Position numbers and translations under genes: made by a program
The notes under the pieces: generated by a model
Seen by the model: only the letters and a program-made list of their open reading frames with translations
What the model was told of the DNA's origin: nothing
The model's database searches: none
NCBI GenBank assembly: GCA_003952965.2
Contig: CM025849.1
Coordinates: forward strand, 37,751,286-37,815,285
Direction of reading: 5' to 3'
Origin: Morella rubra
Lineage: Eukaryota; Streptophyta; Magnoliopsida; Fagales; Myricaceae
DNA: 64,000 bases
Shown: positions 29,201 through 40,886 of the stretch, piece after piece
Numbering within the stretch: position 1 is the first letter of the stretch
Layout of the letters: the number at the start of each line of letters is the position of its first letter

Positions 29201-30716
29201 GTGAGTTTGCTAACAGAGATTAGATTAAACGTGAAGGATGGGACACAAAGCACATCTGTCAACACTAAGGATTCAGAAATATGAACTGTACCAATGTGTG
29301 TGACCCTCACACTAGAACCATTAGGAAGTTTGACAAAAGCCTCTGTGCAGCAAGTGACAGAGGTGAGAAAAGATGTGGAGCACACCATGTGATCGGTGGC
29401 TCCAGTGTCGACTATCCAATGGAGTGGATGAGTGATTGACAGAGAAAATAGAAGAATTATTGGGAACACTAATGGTAGAAAGACATAAACTAGTACCTAC
29501 TATGTTAGAACTAGAGGATTGAGGCTTAAGAGAGTTCGGATTGGGAGGAGAAGTTTTGGTAGTAGGACCCTCAAGCTGAAGATTCTGAGCACTAACCAGA
29601 GCAATGAGTTGCTGAACTTGTACCCAAGTGAATGGCAATTGTGCTATATCTGGTTCCTTTTTATCTTTTATCTGTGAAACCACTTGATGTGCTGAGTGGC
29701 TGCCATCAGAACCAAAATGAGGCTTAGTCTTAGTGAACTTGAAGTTCGGAGGGAAACCTATCAATCTATAACACTTCTCCTTGTTATGCCCTGCTTTCCC
29801 ACAATGATTACAAGTCACATCTGATCGTCCTTTTTTCTTGAAAGAATTCTGGTAGGCAGCAAGAGCAGAGAGTTCTGCTGTGGGCATGACTAACACACGA
29901 GCCTCCCTCTGACGTTCCTCTTGCAAGACCAAGGAAAAGACCTTGTCTAACGAGGGCAGGGGACTCATTAGAATAATCTACCTCTTACTCCAGCAAAGGA
30001 GTCATTCAGACCCATCAGAAACTTAAATACATAGTCCTGCTGTTGTGCATCTCCAACAGATTTCAAAGCATCACAGGTGCAGTTACCACATGTACAACAT
30101 GGCAGAGGTCGATAGTTTCGAAGTTCTTCCCAAATACCATTGAGCTGAGTAAAATAATCACTTACAGATAGGCTATTCTGAACAATGGAGCTGAGTTGGT
30201 GTTGAAGATGATAGATTCGTTCATCATCTGGTTGAGAGAAACGTGTCTTGAGCTTATCCCAAACTTGCTTGGCAGAGTTGATATATAGCACATTGGATGC
30301 GATATCCTTAGACGCTGAATTTAAAATCCAGGAGAGAATAAGATTGTTACAACGCAACCATGAGGAGAAGAGAGACTCTGTTGGACGTGGGGTCACAACT
30401 GAACCATCAAGAAAACCCAGTTTGTTCTTAATTGAGATAGCAAGGGTGAAAGAACGATTCCAGGTGAGATAATTTGGTCCGGTCAAAGGAGGGGTGATAA
30501 TCACAGTATTAGCATTATCACTGTGATGAAGGAAATAAGGACTGTTAGGGTCCTCAGTCGGAGTGAAAAGAGAAACAGGTGAGGATGTGATTGCTGATAC
30601 CGTCCTTTCAGTAGACATATTCAAAACTAAAGAGAGGGAATAAAAGGATGTGAGAGGTTGAGATGACAGCAGTCGGCAGAAGTGCTCATAGAGAATAGTT
30701 GCAGAAGAAGTTTCTT

Positions 30717-30728
30717 GCTCTGATACCA
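30717..30728 (-). other. Copia primer-binding site
   Basis: The minus strand reads TGGTATCAGAGC directly after the 5' LTR, complementary to the 3' end of initiator methionine tRNA, the common primer of plant Copia elements. Confidence 0.85.
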
Positions 30729-31181
30729 TGTTAGAAAATGTGAGGAAGACGATAGAGAGAAAGAAATGAGAGAAAACAATCAATTTCCTTAATTCGTCAC
30801 AATGGGCCAATCAGGATACAAATACCACAAAGTAGCAAAAAAACAAACGGAGAAAAGAAAAGTTAAGAATAATGAACAATAATAAGAAAACTATACAAAG
30901 GGCAGAATCTGATTGGTCTGTAGAAACTAGACTAAGCAGAGCTATCTTCGAGAAGCTCTGGGACCACTCGACAAACTGGAGCTCTCTGTGGCTGCGCAAG
31001 GCGTGAGTAAGGCAGGTGCTCTGACATACAGGTGCTGTAGACGAGTCGATGTAGTGGTCCTGCACTGATGAGCTGGAAAGGTGGTCGGGATCTTCGAGAT
31101 GGTCAGGTGATCGGTTGATCAGTTTCTCAGTTGGTCGGGTGGTCGGGTCCTCGGTTGATCGGGTGGTCGATATTTCTTTGA
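30729..31181 (-). repeat. 5' LTR of the Copia fossil
   Basis: About 453 bases, matching the other LTR with scattered differences. Its outer edge meets Gypsy-derived sequence and the right GATTC repeat. Confidence 0.88.
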
Positions 31182-33257
31182 GATTCTGCATCTGTTCGGT
31201 TGCCTCCCAGGTGGCTTCTTCATCAAGTAAATGCGTCAACTTAATCAACACTTCAGAGACAACTCTGTTTCCACGCTTCACCCAATGAATATCCATGGCA
31301 GCTTTTGGCTCTAGCATTAAGTATCCTTCCTTTGACACTGGTGGTACAGTGCACTTGGGAACTTCTTCAGCTCCTATGCGTCTTTTAAGGCATGAAATGT
31401 GGAATATTGGGTGGACTTTAGAATTCTCTGGTAGCTCCAATTTGTAAGCTACAACCCCTATCTTCTCCAACACCCGATAGGGACCAAAATACTTACTTGC
31501 AAGCTTTTGGTGAGCACGCTTGAACGCTGAATTTTGTCTGAATGGTTGTAACTTAAGAAAAGCCCAATCATTCACCTCAAAGGAATCATCACGACGGTGA
31601 GCATCTGCTTGTTGCTTCATTCGGTTCCTGGCCTTCTCCAAATTTTGCTTTAGACGCCTAAGCAACTCGTCCCTCTCACACAGCTCCTTATCTACTTCTT
31701 GTAAGTTGTACCGCTGCACTGCCTGGTAAATAACTAGCGATTACAGGTGGTGGTCTTCCATATAAGGCTTGAAAATGTAGTTAGCATAATGGCACGCTGA
31801 AATGTGGTATTATACCAAAATTCTGCCCATGGTAAATGACGACTCCATTGTTTTGGTGCTTGACTAGCTAGGCAACGAAGGTATTGTTGGAGGCTCCGGT
31901 TTACCACTTCTGTTTGCCCATCTGTCTCGGGATGATAAGCAGATGACATCTTGAATTGTGTTCCTTGCAACTTAAAGAATTCCTGCAAAAAATTGCTAGT
32001 AAACAAAGCACCACGATCACTAAGGATGGTTCGAGGAATACCATATAGGTGAGCAACATTTTCAACGTATACCTCCTTTATTTTCTTGGCAGTAAACGGA
32101 TGGGTCACACCGATGAAGTGTACATATTTCGTTAAGCAGTCCACCACCACAAGAATGACATTCTTTCCTTGGGAATTCGGCAATCCTTCTATGAAATCAA
32201 TAGAAACGTCCTCCCATACTTGGGATGGCACCGGAAGAGGCTGAAGAAGACCTGCCGGGGACCGAGAATTGGTCTTATTCCGCTGACACACATCGCATGC
32301 TGCGACATAATTTTGAACGTCCTTCTTGAGCCCATTCCAATGAAATGTTTGAGCAAGCCTTTTCCAAGTTCTTAATACGCCTGAATGACCACTTGTTCTA
32401 GTATCATGAAATTCTTGAAGCAACTGCTTCTTCAAAGAGGAATCTGGTGGTACAACGTCTACTCACCCTTTGAACCATAATAAATCATTCTTCCATTCAT
32501 ATTCTGTCATCTCACCTTGGTGAAGTTCCATGGGACTTTTGATCCCCTGAACCCATGGGCTTCCAGCCATTCCTTTCTTTAGCTCTGCCCAGATTGTGAA
32601 TTGCGGACTTGAAATGGCCCACAAGGTTGGAGAACCAGCTTCTCTAGACAATGAATCTGCTGCATTATTTTCACGGCCAGGTCTGTACATAATCTCGTAT
32701 TCATAACCCAGTAGTTTAGTAACCCATCTTTGTTGCTCCGTTGTTGCCACACGTTGTTCCAAAAATAACCTGAGGCTTCTTTGATCTGTCACAATATGAA
32801 ATTTCCTCCCCAACAGGTTTGGTCTCTAACATTGAATAGCCTCAAGTATGGCCAGCATTTCCTTTGAATAGATAGGCCATGCCCTCTTTCTTAGACCTAA
32901 GGCTTGACTTAAAAATGACACTAGTCGGCCTTGTTGGGACAAAATTGCACCTATGCCCGCATCTGAAGCATCTGCTTCTACCACAAAAATTTCATTAAAA
33001 TTGGGAGTAGCTAGTACCGGGGTTGTTGTCATGGCGGTTTTGAGCTCCTCAAAAGCTTTCTCTGCCTTTTCTCATCCCATTGGAATTGCCCTTTCTTAAG
33101 CAATTGTGTCAGTGGGGCTACAATCACTCCATAGTTGCGCACAAACTTACGATAATACCCCGTAAGCCCCAAAAATTCCGTGAGTTCAGTCACATTAGTG
33201 GGTCTAGGCCAATTCTTCATAGCTGTATGATGCAAACGAAGAGCTATATGGAGATTG

Positions 33258-34394
33258 ATTATTTTATGCATTAAGCCAAAAAGAAATTCCTGAAAATGGC
33301 TGCCAAAGCAGCCAAGTTTACGATGTGGGGCATTTCACTACAATTTGATCATAGCTTGGATAACAATTTTGAAATTTCTTTGAAGGCTTCAATGGTTAAA
33401 CTGAGTCTCTATCTCTCTCTCTCGAACCAATTACTACTACCACCATCACCATTTATAAATCTTATGGACAAGATCTCGACAAATTCATTCATTGCAGTTC
33501 AGTTTCTGTACAACTCCTAAAGAATCATTTTCTCTTTTGGTGTGGAACTTCATAAGACGTTAAGATTCAGTCTACCTGGTGAACACATTGCTTCAATAGT
33601 TAAACTCGAAGAACTTTCCATGTTGCTTTCAATAGTTAAACTCGAAGAACTTTCCATGTTGCTTTCAATAGTTTTTTCCTGTTCTTCGCTGAGCTGAACT
33701 CAATTATATTCTAGGTAGAAACAGATAGTTGGATAGAGAATGCTGCCAATGGTCTTATGTGGACACATGCAGGTCAGCATTGCATGAGAGTTTTCAGCCG
33801 ATTTTATAGGATTTTCCTCGATGTTTTAATCACTTCTCCGCTCTTAAAATGTTGCTCTTATTCTGATAGGTTGTCAAGAATGGACAAATAAAGTTTCTGG
33901 TTGACATCTTGCTGGGGCTCAGATTCTCCATGATTGGTAGATTTGTGTAAGTTTCTCACTTCTTGTTGAGGAAAAACTCTTTACAGAAAATTTCAATTCA
34001 TGAACATTTGAAACCGTGGTCTTAAAATGTTTTCTATTTATATAGGAGTAATTTTGGGGTGTCTGACATGGTGGCAGGAAATCAGGCACCAGCACATATG
34101 AACTTACAATGGACGATGCAGCAATACTTGGCGGCCCATTTGGATATCCTATAGAAATAGAAAGAAAATTTAACCTGGAGATTCTGAAAGATCATTCATT
34201 CAAAATCAAACCCTTTTTTTTTCCTTTTTCCTTTTTTTTTTTTGGTATATCACTGTGTTTTGATCAGTTAAGCTAGAAGCTAATTTCAACCTGCGTTAAT
34301 ATGCAGATATTGTGATGACAAGATCAGAGTTTCCCGGGGATTCAACAACATTGTCTTCGTGCATTTAAGGAGGGATGGATCGAACAAAAAGTAA
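33258..34394 (+). pseudogene. Fibrillin (PAP12-like) 3' remnant, exons 8-11, block A
   Basis: Collinear with 50985-52129 of the block-B gene. Exon-equivalents: 33715-33772 (VETDSWIENAANGLM), 33870-33946 (VKNGQIKFLVDILLGLRFSM), 34078-34185 (KSGTSTYELTMDDAAILGGP) and 34307-34394 (YCDDKIRVSRGFNNIVFVHL, ending LRRDGSNKK then TAA). Exons 2-7 were lost at the Gypsy insertion. A 36-bp tandem duplication lies in the preceding intron at 33593-33664. It shares two splice oddities with block B: a phase mismatch between exons 8 and 9, and GA instead of GT after exon 10. Confidence 0.85.
33593..33664 (+). repeat. 36-bp perfect tandem duplication in a fibrillin intron
   Basis: Two exact units, each starting TCAATAGTTAAACTCGAAG, at 33593-33628 and 33629-33664, followed by the start of a third. 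Block B has no duplication here. Confidence 0.85.
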
Positions 34395-35454
34395 AGCACC
34401 TGCTGCATTGACCGACGTGAAATAATACACCCGTATATATGTATACATGTACTTGCTGTGTATGAAATACATCTTCCTCTCTTATGATCATCTGCGCAAG
34501 GACGAGCATTCAGGACTAAACTAATGCAACAGTCTGAAAGTCATTAATCGTCCAAATTAGATGATCTTGGAATTGTCCACCAAATGAGATGATCTCGAAA
34601 TTGGATGGACAATTAAAGAAAAATCCTCATGGGTAGGTGGATTGAAATTCGATATAAAGTTACTAATTTGTGTAGCTTAAATTTTGGCTTCCATTGTTAT
34701 TAAACTTATTTTTCAACATCTACATACGATGTCATGTTATATGTCGTACGGTGGGGGAAAACCAATAAAAGACAACGTCCAGTCCAATTTAATATCTCTA
34801 TATAGAATGCCAAGAAAAAAAAAACGAAAAAAGAAAAGAAAAAAGCAGATATAGAAAACTCTAAAGGAGTGACAAGTAAGAAAAAAGCAGATATACCATA
34901 TGAAAAAGTACCGAGTGCATGGACGGTGAGAATCATGACCTACCAGCCAATAGAAAGTAAAATTTACCATTTACCAACAATTTTGACCTACGTATGTCCT
35001 TTATATATGAACAAGCTTCTCCTCTCCCCATTGGACAAAGCTCCTTTCCATTCCCAATGGCTCGTGATCACAGGCAGGAGGGGCAAATGCGGCTTGGAGA
35101 ATTGATCCCTGTGTTGATTCTCCAGCTTCCACCTCTTCCTGATCAATTCAGGTAAATGGACTTCAATCAAATTTTAAATCACAAATAGAACAACAAACTA
35201 CGACACAAGGGTATGTAACTCCTGATACAAGTGCCGAAAACAGGTACCAAAACAAAAACAAAGTTGAATATCATTCTGCGATACTCTTGTCTGCCTCGTT
35301 TTTATTAAACCCGACAGCGATAGTATCTATAAACTTTTTGCTGCTGTCCACCCAAGAATAGAAAAGAAGACCAGGAACTAACATCGGAGTGGGACAAAAG
35401 CCTAATAATGATTAAAACACACATCCTATGCTCCTAACATTGAGGAGAGGCAGT
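34395..35454. other. Non-coding block A DNA with a possible short first exon
   Basis: Collinear with 52130-53467 of block B. A TATATA motif at about 35012 precedes an ATG at 35057 opening MARDHRQEGQMRLGELIPVL and then ILQLPPLPDQFR, which ends at a plausible GT donor (35152). In block B the same start is kept but the frame stops after about 18 residues. No downstream exon could be joined to it and no family is recognised. It could be the 5' end of an unknown gene, or chance. Confidence 0.3.
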
Positions 35455-36442
35455 CACTACAAGAAAATACATTTTGGATGTCAAAAAATTTTGTCACCCA
35501 AAGTGCATATTTAATCACCAAAAGTTTTGGGTCACAAAACTGAGTTGTTTTCATCTAAAGCCTGTCAGCAAAGATTTTAGGTGACAATTTTTATTTTTCC
35601 TTGCGCAAGAACATTCGAATGAAAAAATTAAAGGTTCAAACGGTTTTGATGTTAGATACGTTCACATGGATCATTTTTGACAAAAGTTAAAATTCGTCAT
35701 GGAACAACCGTTTGCACAGGCTATATGGAATTTGGACGGGAATTCATTGTATCAAACCTATTTTGACGACATTTACATTCGTCACAAAAGGTTAACTTTT
35801 TCGTCACTACAGGTGACTTTTTATGATGTTTATTTTTGTCACGAAAGGATAACTTTTTCTGACAATTTTGTTTTCGTCGCTACAGGTGACTTTTTGTGAT
35901 GTTTATTTTTCTTTTCGTAGGATGATTGTTTGTGGCGACTTTTTCTGAGGAATTATTTTTACCATTTGAAATTGCTTTTCTGACATTTAAAGTATGGTTT
36001 AGGTTTAGTTTAAGTAATGACTCTACATTCAACAAAGAAAGGCGTAAAGATTTTACCATTAACAAAAGGAAATGAAATATATTGCATAGAAATTATTCAA
36101 AATACAAAGAAACAAAACATTACTATGCCTAATTAAAAATAAATTAAAAACAAACACATTATTCCAGATCTAAATCCCTTCAACAGATGAAATTAGGTCA
36201 TTTCCTGTGCTGCTCCATATTTTGTGCCATATTCTCTGTCTTCGCTTAATCATATATTTTTATCCTGAAATTCAATTATACACAAATGTTAAATCTGCAA
36301 CCTACAAGCAAGAAAAAAAATATAAAATTGACAAAGTCTCCACCAGTATTGTACTGGATTGTGGAATTGTGATAAAAACATAAAAATTGTACTTGAATGA
36401 CATTTGAAATTTCAAATCACAAAAGATTATAAGGTAGCTTAC

Positions 36443-36571
36443 CGGCCATCCCCTCCATCTTTAAGGTGAGTTGACTCCCACATTGCTGTTTTAGCTTAGT
36501 CAAAATACTCCTCTCATGCTCATCATTAGCACTTTTGTCAAAAAAAAAAAAGCCATCGGGCAAGCTTCTTC
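36443..36571 (-). pseudogene. Captured cullin-1 exon fragment (c)
   Basis: The minus strand gives KKLARWLFF, then an expanded T-run that shifts the frame, then [20 protein letters not shown] and [11 protein letters not shown], ending at a GT donor. It matches the cullin block ([37 protein letters not shown]) that follows the exon at 36844-36899. Confidence 0.85.
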
Positions 36572-36843
36572 CTATCAGTAATCATGCAATATAATTACTC
36601 ATATATGACTTGTCGCTTCTAAAGTATATAAACCGACAAACAATGTGTTCAATTGTTGAAATGATTGGTCAAATGAAAGCAATAAACTGGAGGGATTAAT
36701 AAGAATCTATAACCATAGAATTGAGCAAACTGGTCTTTTTTGCTAATAAAAAAATCAATCATCAACAAGTTTTCACAAAAAGAAAAATAGAAAGAAAAAA
36801 AAAAGACCAAGGCAACCAATAAGCTGAAAATAGGTCTAAGTAC

Positions 36844-36899
36844 CTGTAGAATTCCACGAACAGGTCTTTGTCGCTGATATCAGCAAGCAGCTTCACTAC
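36844..36899 (-). pseudogene. Captured cullin-1 exon fragment (b)
   Basis: Encodes VVKLLADISDKDLFVEFYR between a TAG acceptor and a GT donor. Cullin-1 proteins have VVKLLAYISDKDLFAEFYR here. The phase at its 3' border fits exon fragment (c). Confidence 0.87.
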
Positions 36900-36979
36900 C
36901 TACAGGCAACAAGTTATGAAGTTACAAATATGTCTATTAGAAGTTATAGTGAATAGCTCATCATGAGTAAAGAAGATGT

Positions 36980-37062
36980 TTTCAAAAGTTTCTTCGATGG
37001 CTTCATGACTGATCAGTTTCTCACTTCCACCTTTCTTGAAGATGTTATCACAAAAGATGTCA
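36980..37062 (-). pseudogene. Captured cullin-1 exon fragment (a)
   Basis: Encodes [20 protein letters not shown] then EETFEN, close to the cullin-1 stretch [25 protein letters not shown]. The donor after EETFEN is not a clear GT. It lies upstream of fragment (b) in transcript order. Confidence 0.82.
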
Positions 37063-37438
37063 AGTAAGAAGACACGTTTTATCACATCAATTGAACCATG
37101 TTAAAGTGTGCTAATAAGTGATATCTAATGAGCATGGCAACTGTGAACCACCAGGAAAAAAGATACAAGGGTATAGTCCCCAAATCTCTCAATAAAAATG
37201 CGCCTAAAGAAAAGGAAAAGCAACGGATTAATAAATACAGCAGAAACTTCATTAAATATCCACACTCCAGCCAACATGAATAAATGAATTATAAATAGTT
37301 AAAATAACAGTTTTCAGATTCAATATATTTCTTTAATTGTCATGAACTGGCTACATAATCTTAAAGCTATTGATCCTTAATTTCTTCCGCAGTAAAACAG
37401 AGATCCCTATTTGTAGTAGAATTTTAGAGAGAAACTAC

Positions 37439-37531
37439 CTGTTCAAGAAAGCAGAGCATTCAGAGCCCTCCTAAATGATTGAAGGAAACATCAACAACAA
37501 TGTTCTGCACAAGACATTTGACAAGTTTAAC
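37439..37531 (-). pseudogene. Captured nucleotidyltransferase (PAP/OAS1-type) exon
   Basis: Between a CAG acceptor and a GT donor the minus strand reads VKLVKCLVQNIVVDVSFNHL, GGL, a stop, then MLCFLEQ. Plant PAP/OAS1 substrate-binding-domain nucleotidyltransferases carry VKCLVQNIVVDISFNQ-GGLCTLCFLEQ. One in-frame stop makes it non-functional as such. Confidence 0.78.
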
Positions 37532-37827
37532 CTGCGAACAGAAAGATTGATTCTCAAATTACCAAACCATATAACAAATTGAAGGATAATCTTAGATTTA
37601 CTGAACTAGAAAAAAAAAAAAAAAAGAAGAAGCAATAATTCACTTAAAAATCAAACAAGAAATTGTTTAGATTTCCTTAAAAGAGCAAATTACATATATA
37701 CAACAACCTGGAAGCAAGGCTCCTACATTAATGAAGTCAGTGAACCCCTCTAACATAAATAAATAATAAGCATTTGATTACAAATGGAAGTCAGATCTAG
37801 ATAATCAATAAGCATTCCACCAAGCTT

Positions 37828-37942
37828 TATACCATAGGACATAAGGTGGAGAAGGCTTTTTCATTTCAGGGCACCTCTTCTTCTTCTTCTCTTCCTTGTC
37901 TTGCTCTTTGTATATCAAAGATTGGCCAACGATGGGAAAAAT
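37828..37942 (-). pseudogene. Captured HMG-box (3xHMG-box type) exon fragment
   Basis: After a CAG acceptor the minus strand gives KEQDKEEKKKKRCPEMKKPS then PPYVLW. This resembles the Lys-rich linker and start of an HMG box (CPE-KKPSPPYVLWCKDQW) in plant 3xHMG-box proteins. The match is short, so the family call is moderate. Confidence 0.55.
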
Positions 37943-38089
37943 CTGCACAAAGCACAAGACAGGCACCAATCATACCAAGCCCAATAAAATTCTATCTGTT
38001 AGGGAGTTAGAGGATAGAAATGGCACAAAACTTCAGATCCCATTTCATCTTAAAGAATAAAAACGAGAAAAAAAAAGAACACGTAGAAT

Positions 38090-38219
38090 ACAAGAAAAAT
38101 CTCGGACCCAGAAACAATTAGAATAAGAACAATAACAAGAAGGTCAAGCAAGTGAACCACTGTGGGTTGAACTCCTTCAACTTCTACAATTTTTTCCACT
38201 CCGTCGAGAAAGGGAATCA
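38090..38219 (-). pseudogene. Unidentified exon-like fragment at the 5' side of the captured series
   Basis: The minus strand opens MIPFLDGVEKIVEVEGVQPT then VVHLLDL. A CT-rich 5'-UTR-like stretch on the same strand precedes it (38300-38600). The reading is protein-like but not recognised. It could supply the promoter and first exon for the captured fragments. Confidence 0.35.
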
Positions 38220-38967
38220 TTGTAGAAAATTACCCAAATTATTCACCGCATCAAAACCTTAACAAAACACAAAATTGAAATGTTAGTAAAAGAAAGAATT
38301 AAATCGTAAAAAATAAGGACAAAAGTGAGAAATCGTGAAGTGAAAGAGAAGAAAGCATTGTTCTTAGAGAGTCTTGGCCAAAATTGGAATTTAAGAGCGA
38401 GGCTCGATGGATTGGAGAACTATCCACGGTGCCAGAAGCAAAGAGACGAGTTGAGAGTGATAGTGGAGGTATGAGAAAGAGCAAGAGAGAGGGGGGAAGA
38501 GAGAGAGAAGCAATAGAGGATAGGGATGAGAGATACTAAACAAAAGCGAGAGCAAAGAAAGGGAGAATGTGAGCAAGAGAGAGAATTTGGAAGGGGAGGT
38601 CATGTGAAACCAAAGAGTTTAATTCGCTTTGAATTGGTCCGAACATTATTTCAAGGAGCGAACAGGTTGTTTTGGGGACGAGAATAAAGTTTGTCACCAA
38701 GCTTAAACATCCCAACACATTGTTTCAACGTGTGAACAGCTTTTGTCTTCGTGACAAATGATGTTCATCACCTTATGATGATGAAATTCAAGTTTGACAC
38801 CCAACTAAAGCATGCGAATGCATTTGGTGACGTCCGGACAGTTTTGTTGGCCATTACTTGCCTTCAGTGACGAATTTTTTATTTTTGTCATCAAAAGGTT
38901 ATTTTTAATGACAAATTTTACTGTGACACCTAAAAAGTTGTTACCTAAAATCAAATTTCTTGTAGTG

Positions 38968-40886
38968 AGTAATAGGAGAAAAAAGCCAATATATCCAAGA
39001 ATTTTTTTCAATCAATAGAAAATCTATATGCACGTAGTCCAAGACACATTAACCAAAAGTAACTAAAGATATTTCTCCGATCAAATTCACTAATACATTG
39101 GGGGTAAGAGAACACAATTCTCAAAATTACAGCAAATGGATGTCAAAGAGACATGCTTATGAATGAGAAGAAACATAAATCCTAACATCACCTCGATCTA
39201 AACTAGATCATATCTGACCTCAGGTCAGGGTCTACAATTACTTATTGAAATCATCCTTGTAGACAAGAAACATAAAAACCAAGTACACATGATCAACATA
39301 CAAGCAATTACAGGTCATTTTCAACAGTGTAGGAGAAATCTCCGAAGTGACAAAGGGAGATCATATTAGCGACTTTTCAAAAATCTAATGTCAAAAGAAA
39401 GGGCTGGTAGAGAAGTTATCAATAAGATGGTTTGAGTTCTAGCCATGTATACTTGTCTACTGCAACAGTGTAAGGACACTGCTTCATTTTCTCACTGACC
39501 AGTTTAACCTAATGAAACCAATTCATCAATGACTTTACAGTGTACTGGCTGTCTTAGATCCTTGCTCTCAGTGAAACCTGCGAAGATGACATCAACTAGT
39601 AAGAGAAGAATGCCCTCAAATCTAACTCAAAACTGACTAGAACTAGGCAAACATACGTCCGAGCTTGAAGTTCTGGAGCTTTACACACTCAGAACTTAAC
39701 CTTAAGCTATAAACATAATTTTGAAAAGAAACAGCCAAGACCCTATTTTACCCAACAAATCATCTGTATGAGGTTCTGTTCCTCTTGCAATCAGCCACAA
39801 AAATCAATGATCTAAAGATTCTTCAGATCTCAAAACAAAGACCCACCTCTATATTTAAAATATGCTTATACCACTTATTTGGGACAACGTTAACCGAGCC
39901 TCTTAGCAAGGACAAAGCTAAGAACAACCTTTTTCGAATTGATTTAGTTATAAAGCTCTTTGTCCAAAGCCACAAGCACTGTGACCCAAAAAGTCGCCCA
40001 TCTATTCAGAAACGACCCCAATAACAGATAGACAGCGCAAAATGTACTATGCTTTTCTAGTATCCTAGCAACAGATACATAGAGATGGGGTACAGAAAAC
40101 CACTACTTGGTTCTTTTCTTGTTTATTTCACCTCTCAAAGAGAAGAGAGAGGTAGAGAGATGAAAGCAATTGCAGAATGTGAGGGCAAACTTTTCTGTTT
40201 GTATCCTTTCCAAAAATGGGACAAGAATTGAATTGGATCCAAAGAAAAGCTGTCGATTAGACCAACACCAAGGATTTCACCCCTAGAATGCGTGTTTGTG
40301 TAATATGGACTTACCTCCGGGTATCGATCTGTTTCTCTCTATCTCTCTCTCTCTCTCTCTGTCAAATTTCATGAAAAAAATAGAGGTTAGTCCAACTACG
40401 CATGAAGTATATAAGAGAGGAAACAAACTTAAACCGACTTTGTGAGGCTCAGGGTAGCTCCGCGTGTCTCAGTGTATGCGGCATCAACCATCATGGTTTC
40501 ACTATCTCTATACAATTTGAAACAAATAACAAAAGAGCTCAACAGTAATTGTTCAATAAGTATTGTTTTTAAATAATTTAGGAATAGGCATTATACCTTA
40601 AATTGATTCTATTAACCCTGACTAAAACCACATGAAGTACATCTTTCATCAATAATAAAATGTGGAAGGCCTCCGGTCTATTGTTTGCAAGCAAATCCAA
40701 GCAAACTCACATCATAAGAAAAAGAAGAAAGGGAAAGGACACCAACTCGATATCCCACAGTACTGATCCACTAAACTTCCAATTATACAAGAACGAAATT
40801 TAGTTCCAAGAACCACAAAAATACGCAGATGTCGAACATCTTTTCATCTGAAATTTAGTTCCTCAATCTCTCTCTCGCAAAGAAGG
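38968..40886. other. Non-coding block A DNA, collinear with 53468-55215
   Basis: No gene recognised. It aligns with block B almost throughout, including a CT microsatellite at about 40340-40362. Block homology stops near 40886, where block B continues with different sequence. Confidence 0.65.

Larger units (their letters stand above)
25769..31181 (-). mobile_element. Copia (Ty1-type) LTR retroelement fossil, both LTRs present
   Basis: A full-length-looking element, 5.4 kb, with LTRs at 25769-26215 and 30729-31181 and a 5-bp target-site repeat GATTC (25764-25768 and 31182-31186). On the minus strand, from right to left, come the primer-binding site, gag with a CCHC zinc knuckle, protease, integrase, reverse transcriptase and RNase H. 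The reading frame is broken, with about four interruptions. The LTRs differ by roughly 3-4% by eye, including one 8-base length difference, so the insertion is fairly young on the usual plant scale. It lies inside the coding part of a Gypsy fragment (nested insertion). Confidence 0.93.
25389..33257 (-). mobile_element. Gypsy (Ty3-type, chromodomain-bearing) fossil fragment, interrupted by Copia
   Basis: Fossil remains lie in two parts, 31187-33257 and 25389-25763, on either side of a Copia insertion. On the minus strand the parts run, in order: the end of reverse transcriptase, RNase H, integrase with its zinc-binding region, and the chromodomain-like C-terminus with some 3' sequence. The gag, protease and most of the reverse transcriptase are missing, and no LTR pair was seen, so it is a truncated piece. 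It is broken, with several interruptions. It sits inside the block-A fibrillin gene and is absent from block B, so it arrived after or during the block duplication. Confidence 0.85.
35455..38967 (-). mobile_element. Non-autonomous CACTA (Pack-CACTA-like) element, 3.5 kb
   Basis: The ends read CACTACAAGAAAATAC and, inward from the right, CACTACAAGAAATTTGA, with a 3-bp target-site repeat AGT (35452-35454 and 38968-38970). Block B has the empty site GGCAGTAATAGG at 53461-53472. Subterminal zones (35480-35940 and 38690-38940) are rich in TTTTGTCAC / GTGACAAAA-type words. No transposase is present. Instead the interior holds exon-like fragments of at least three unrelated host genes, all in the same minus orientation and several with intact splice borders. 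Confidence 0.93.
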
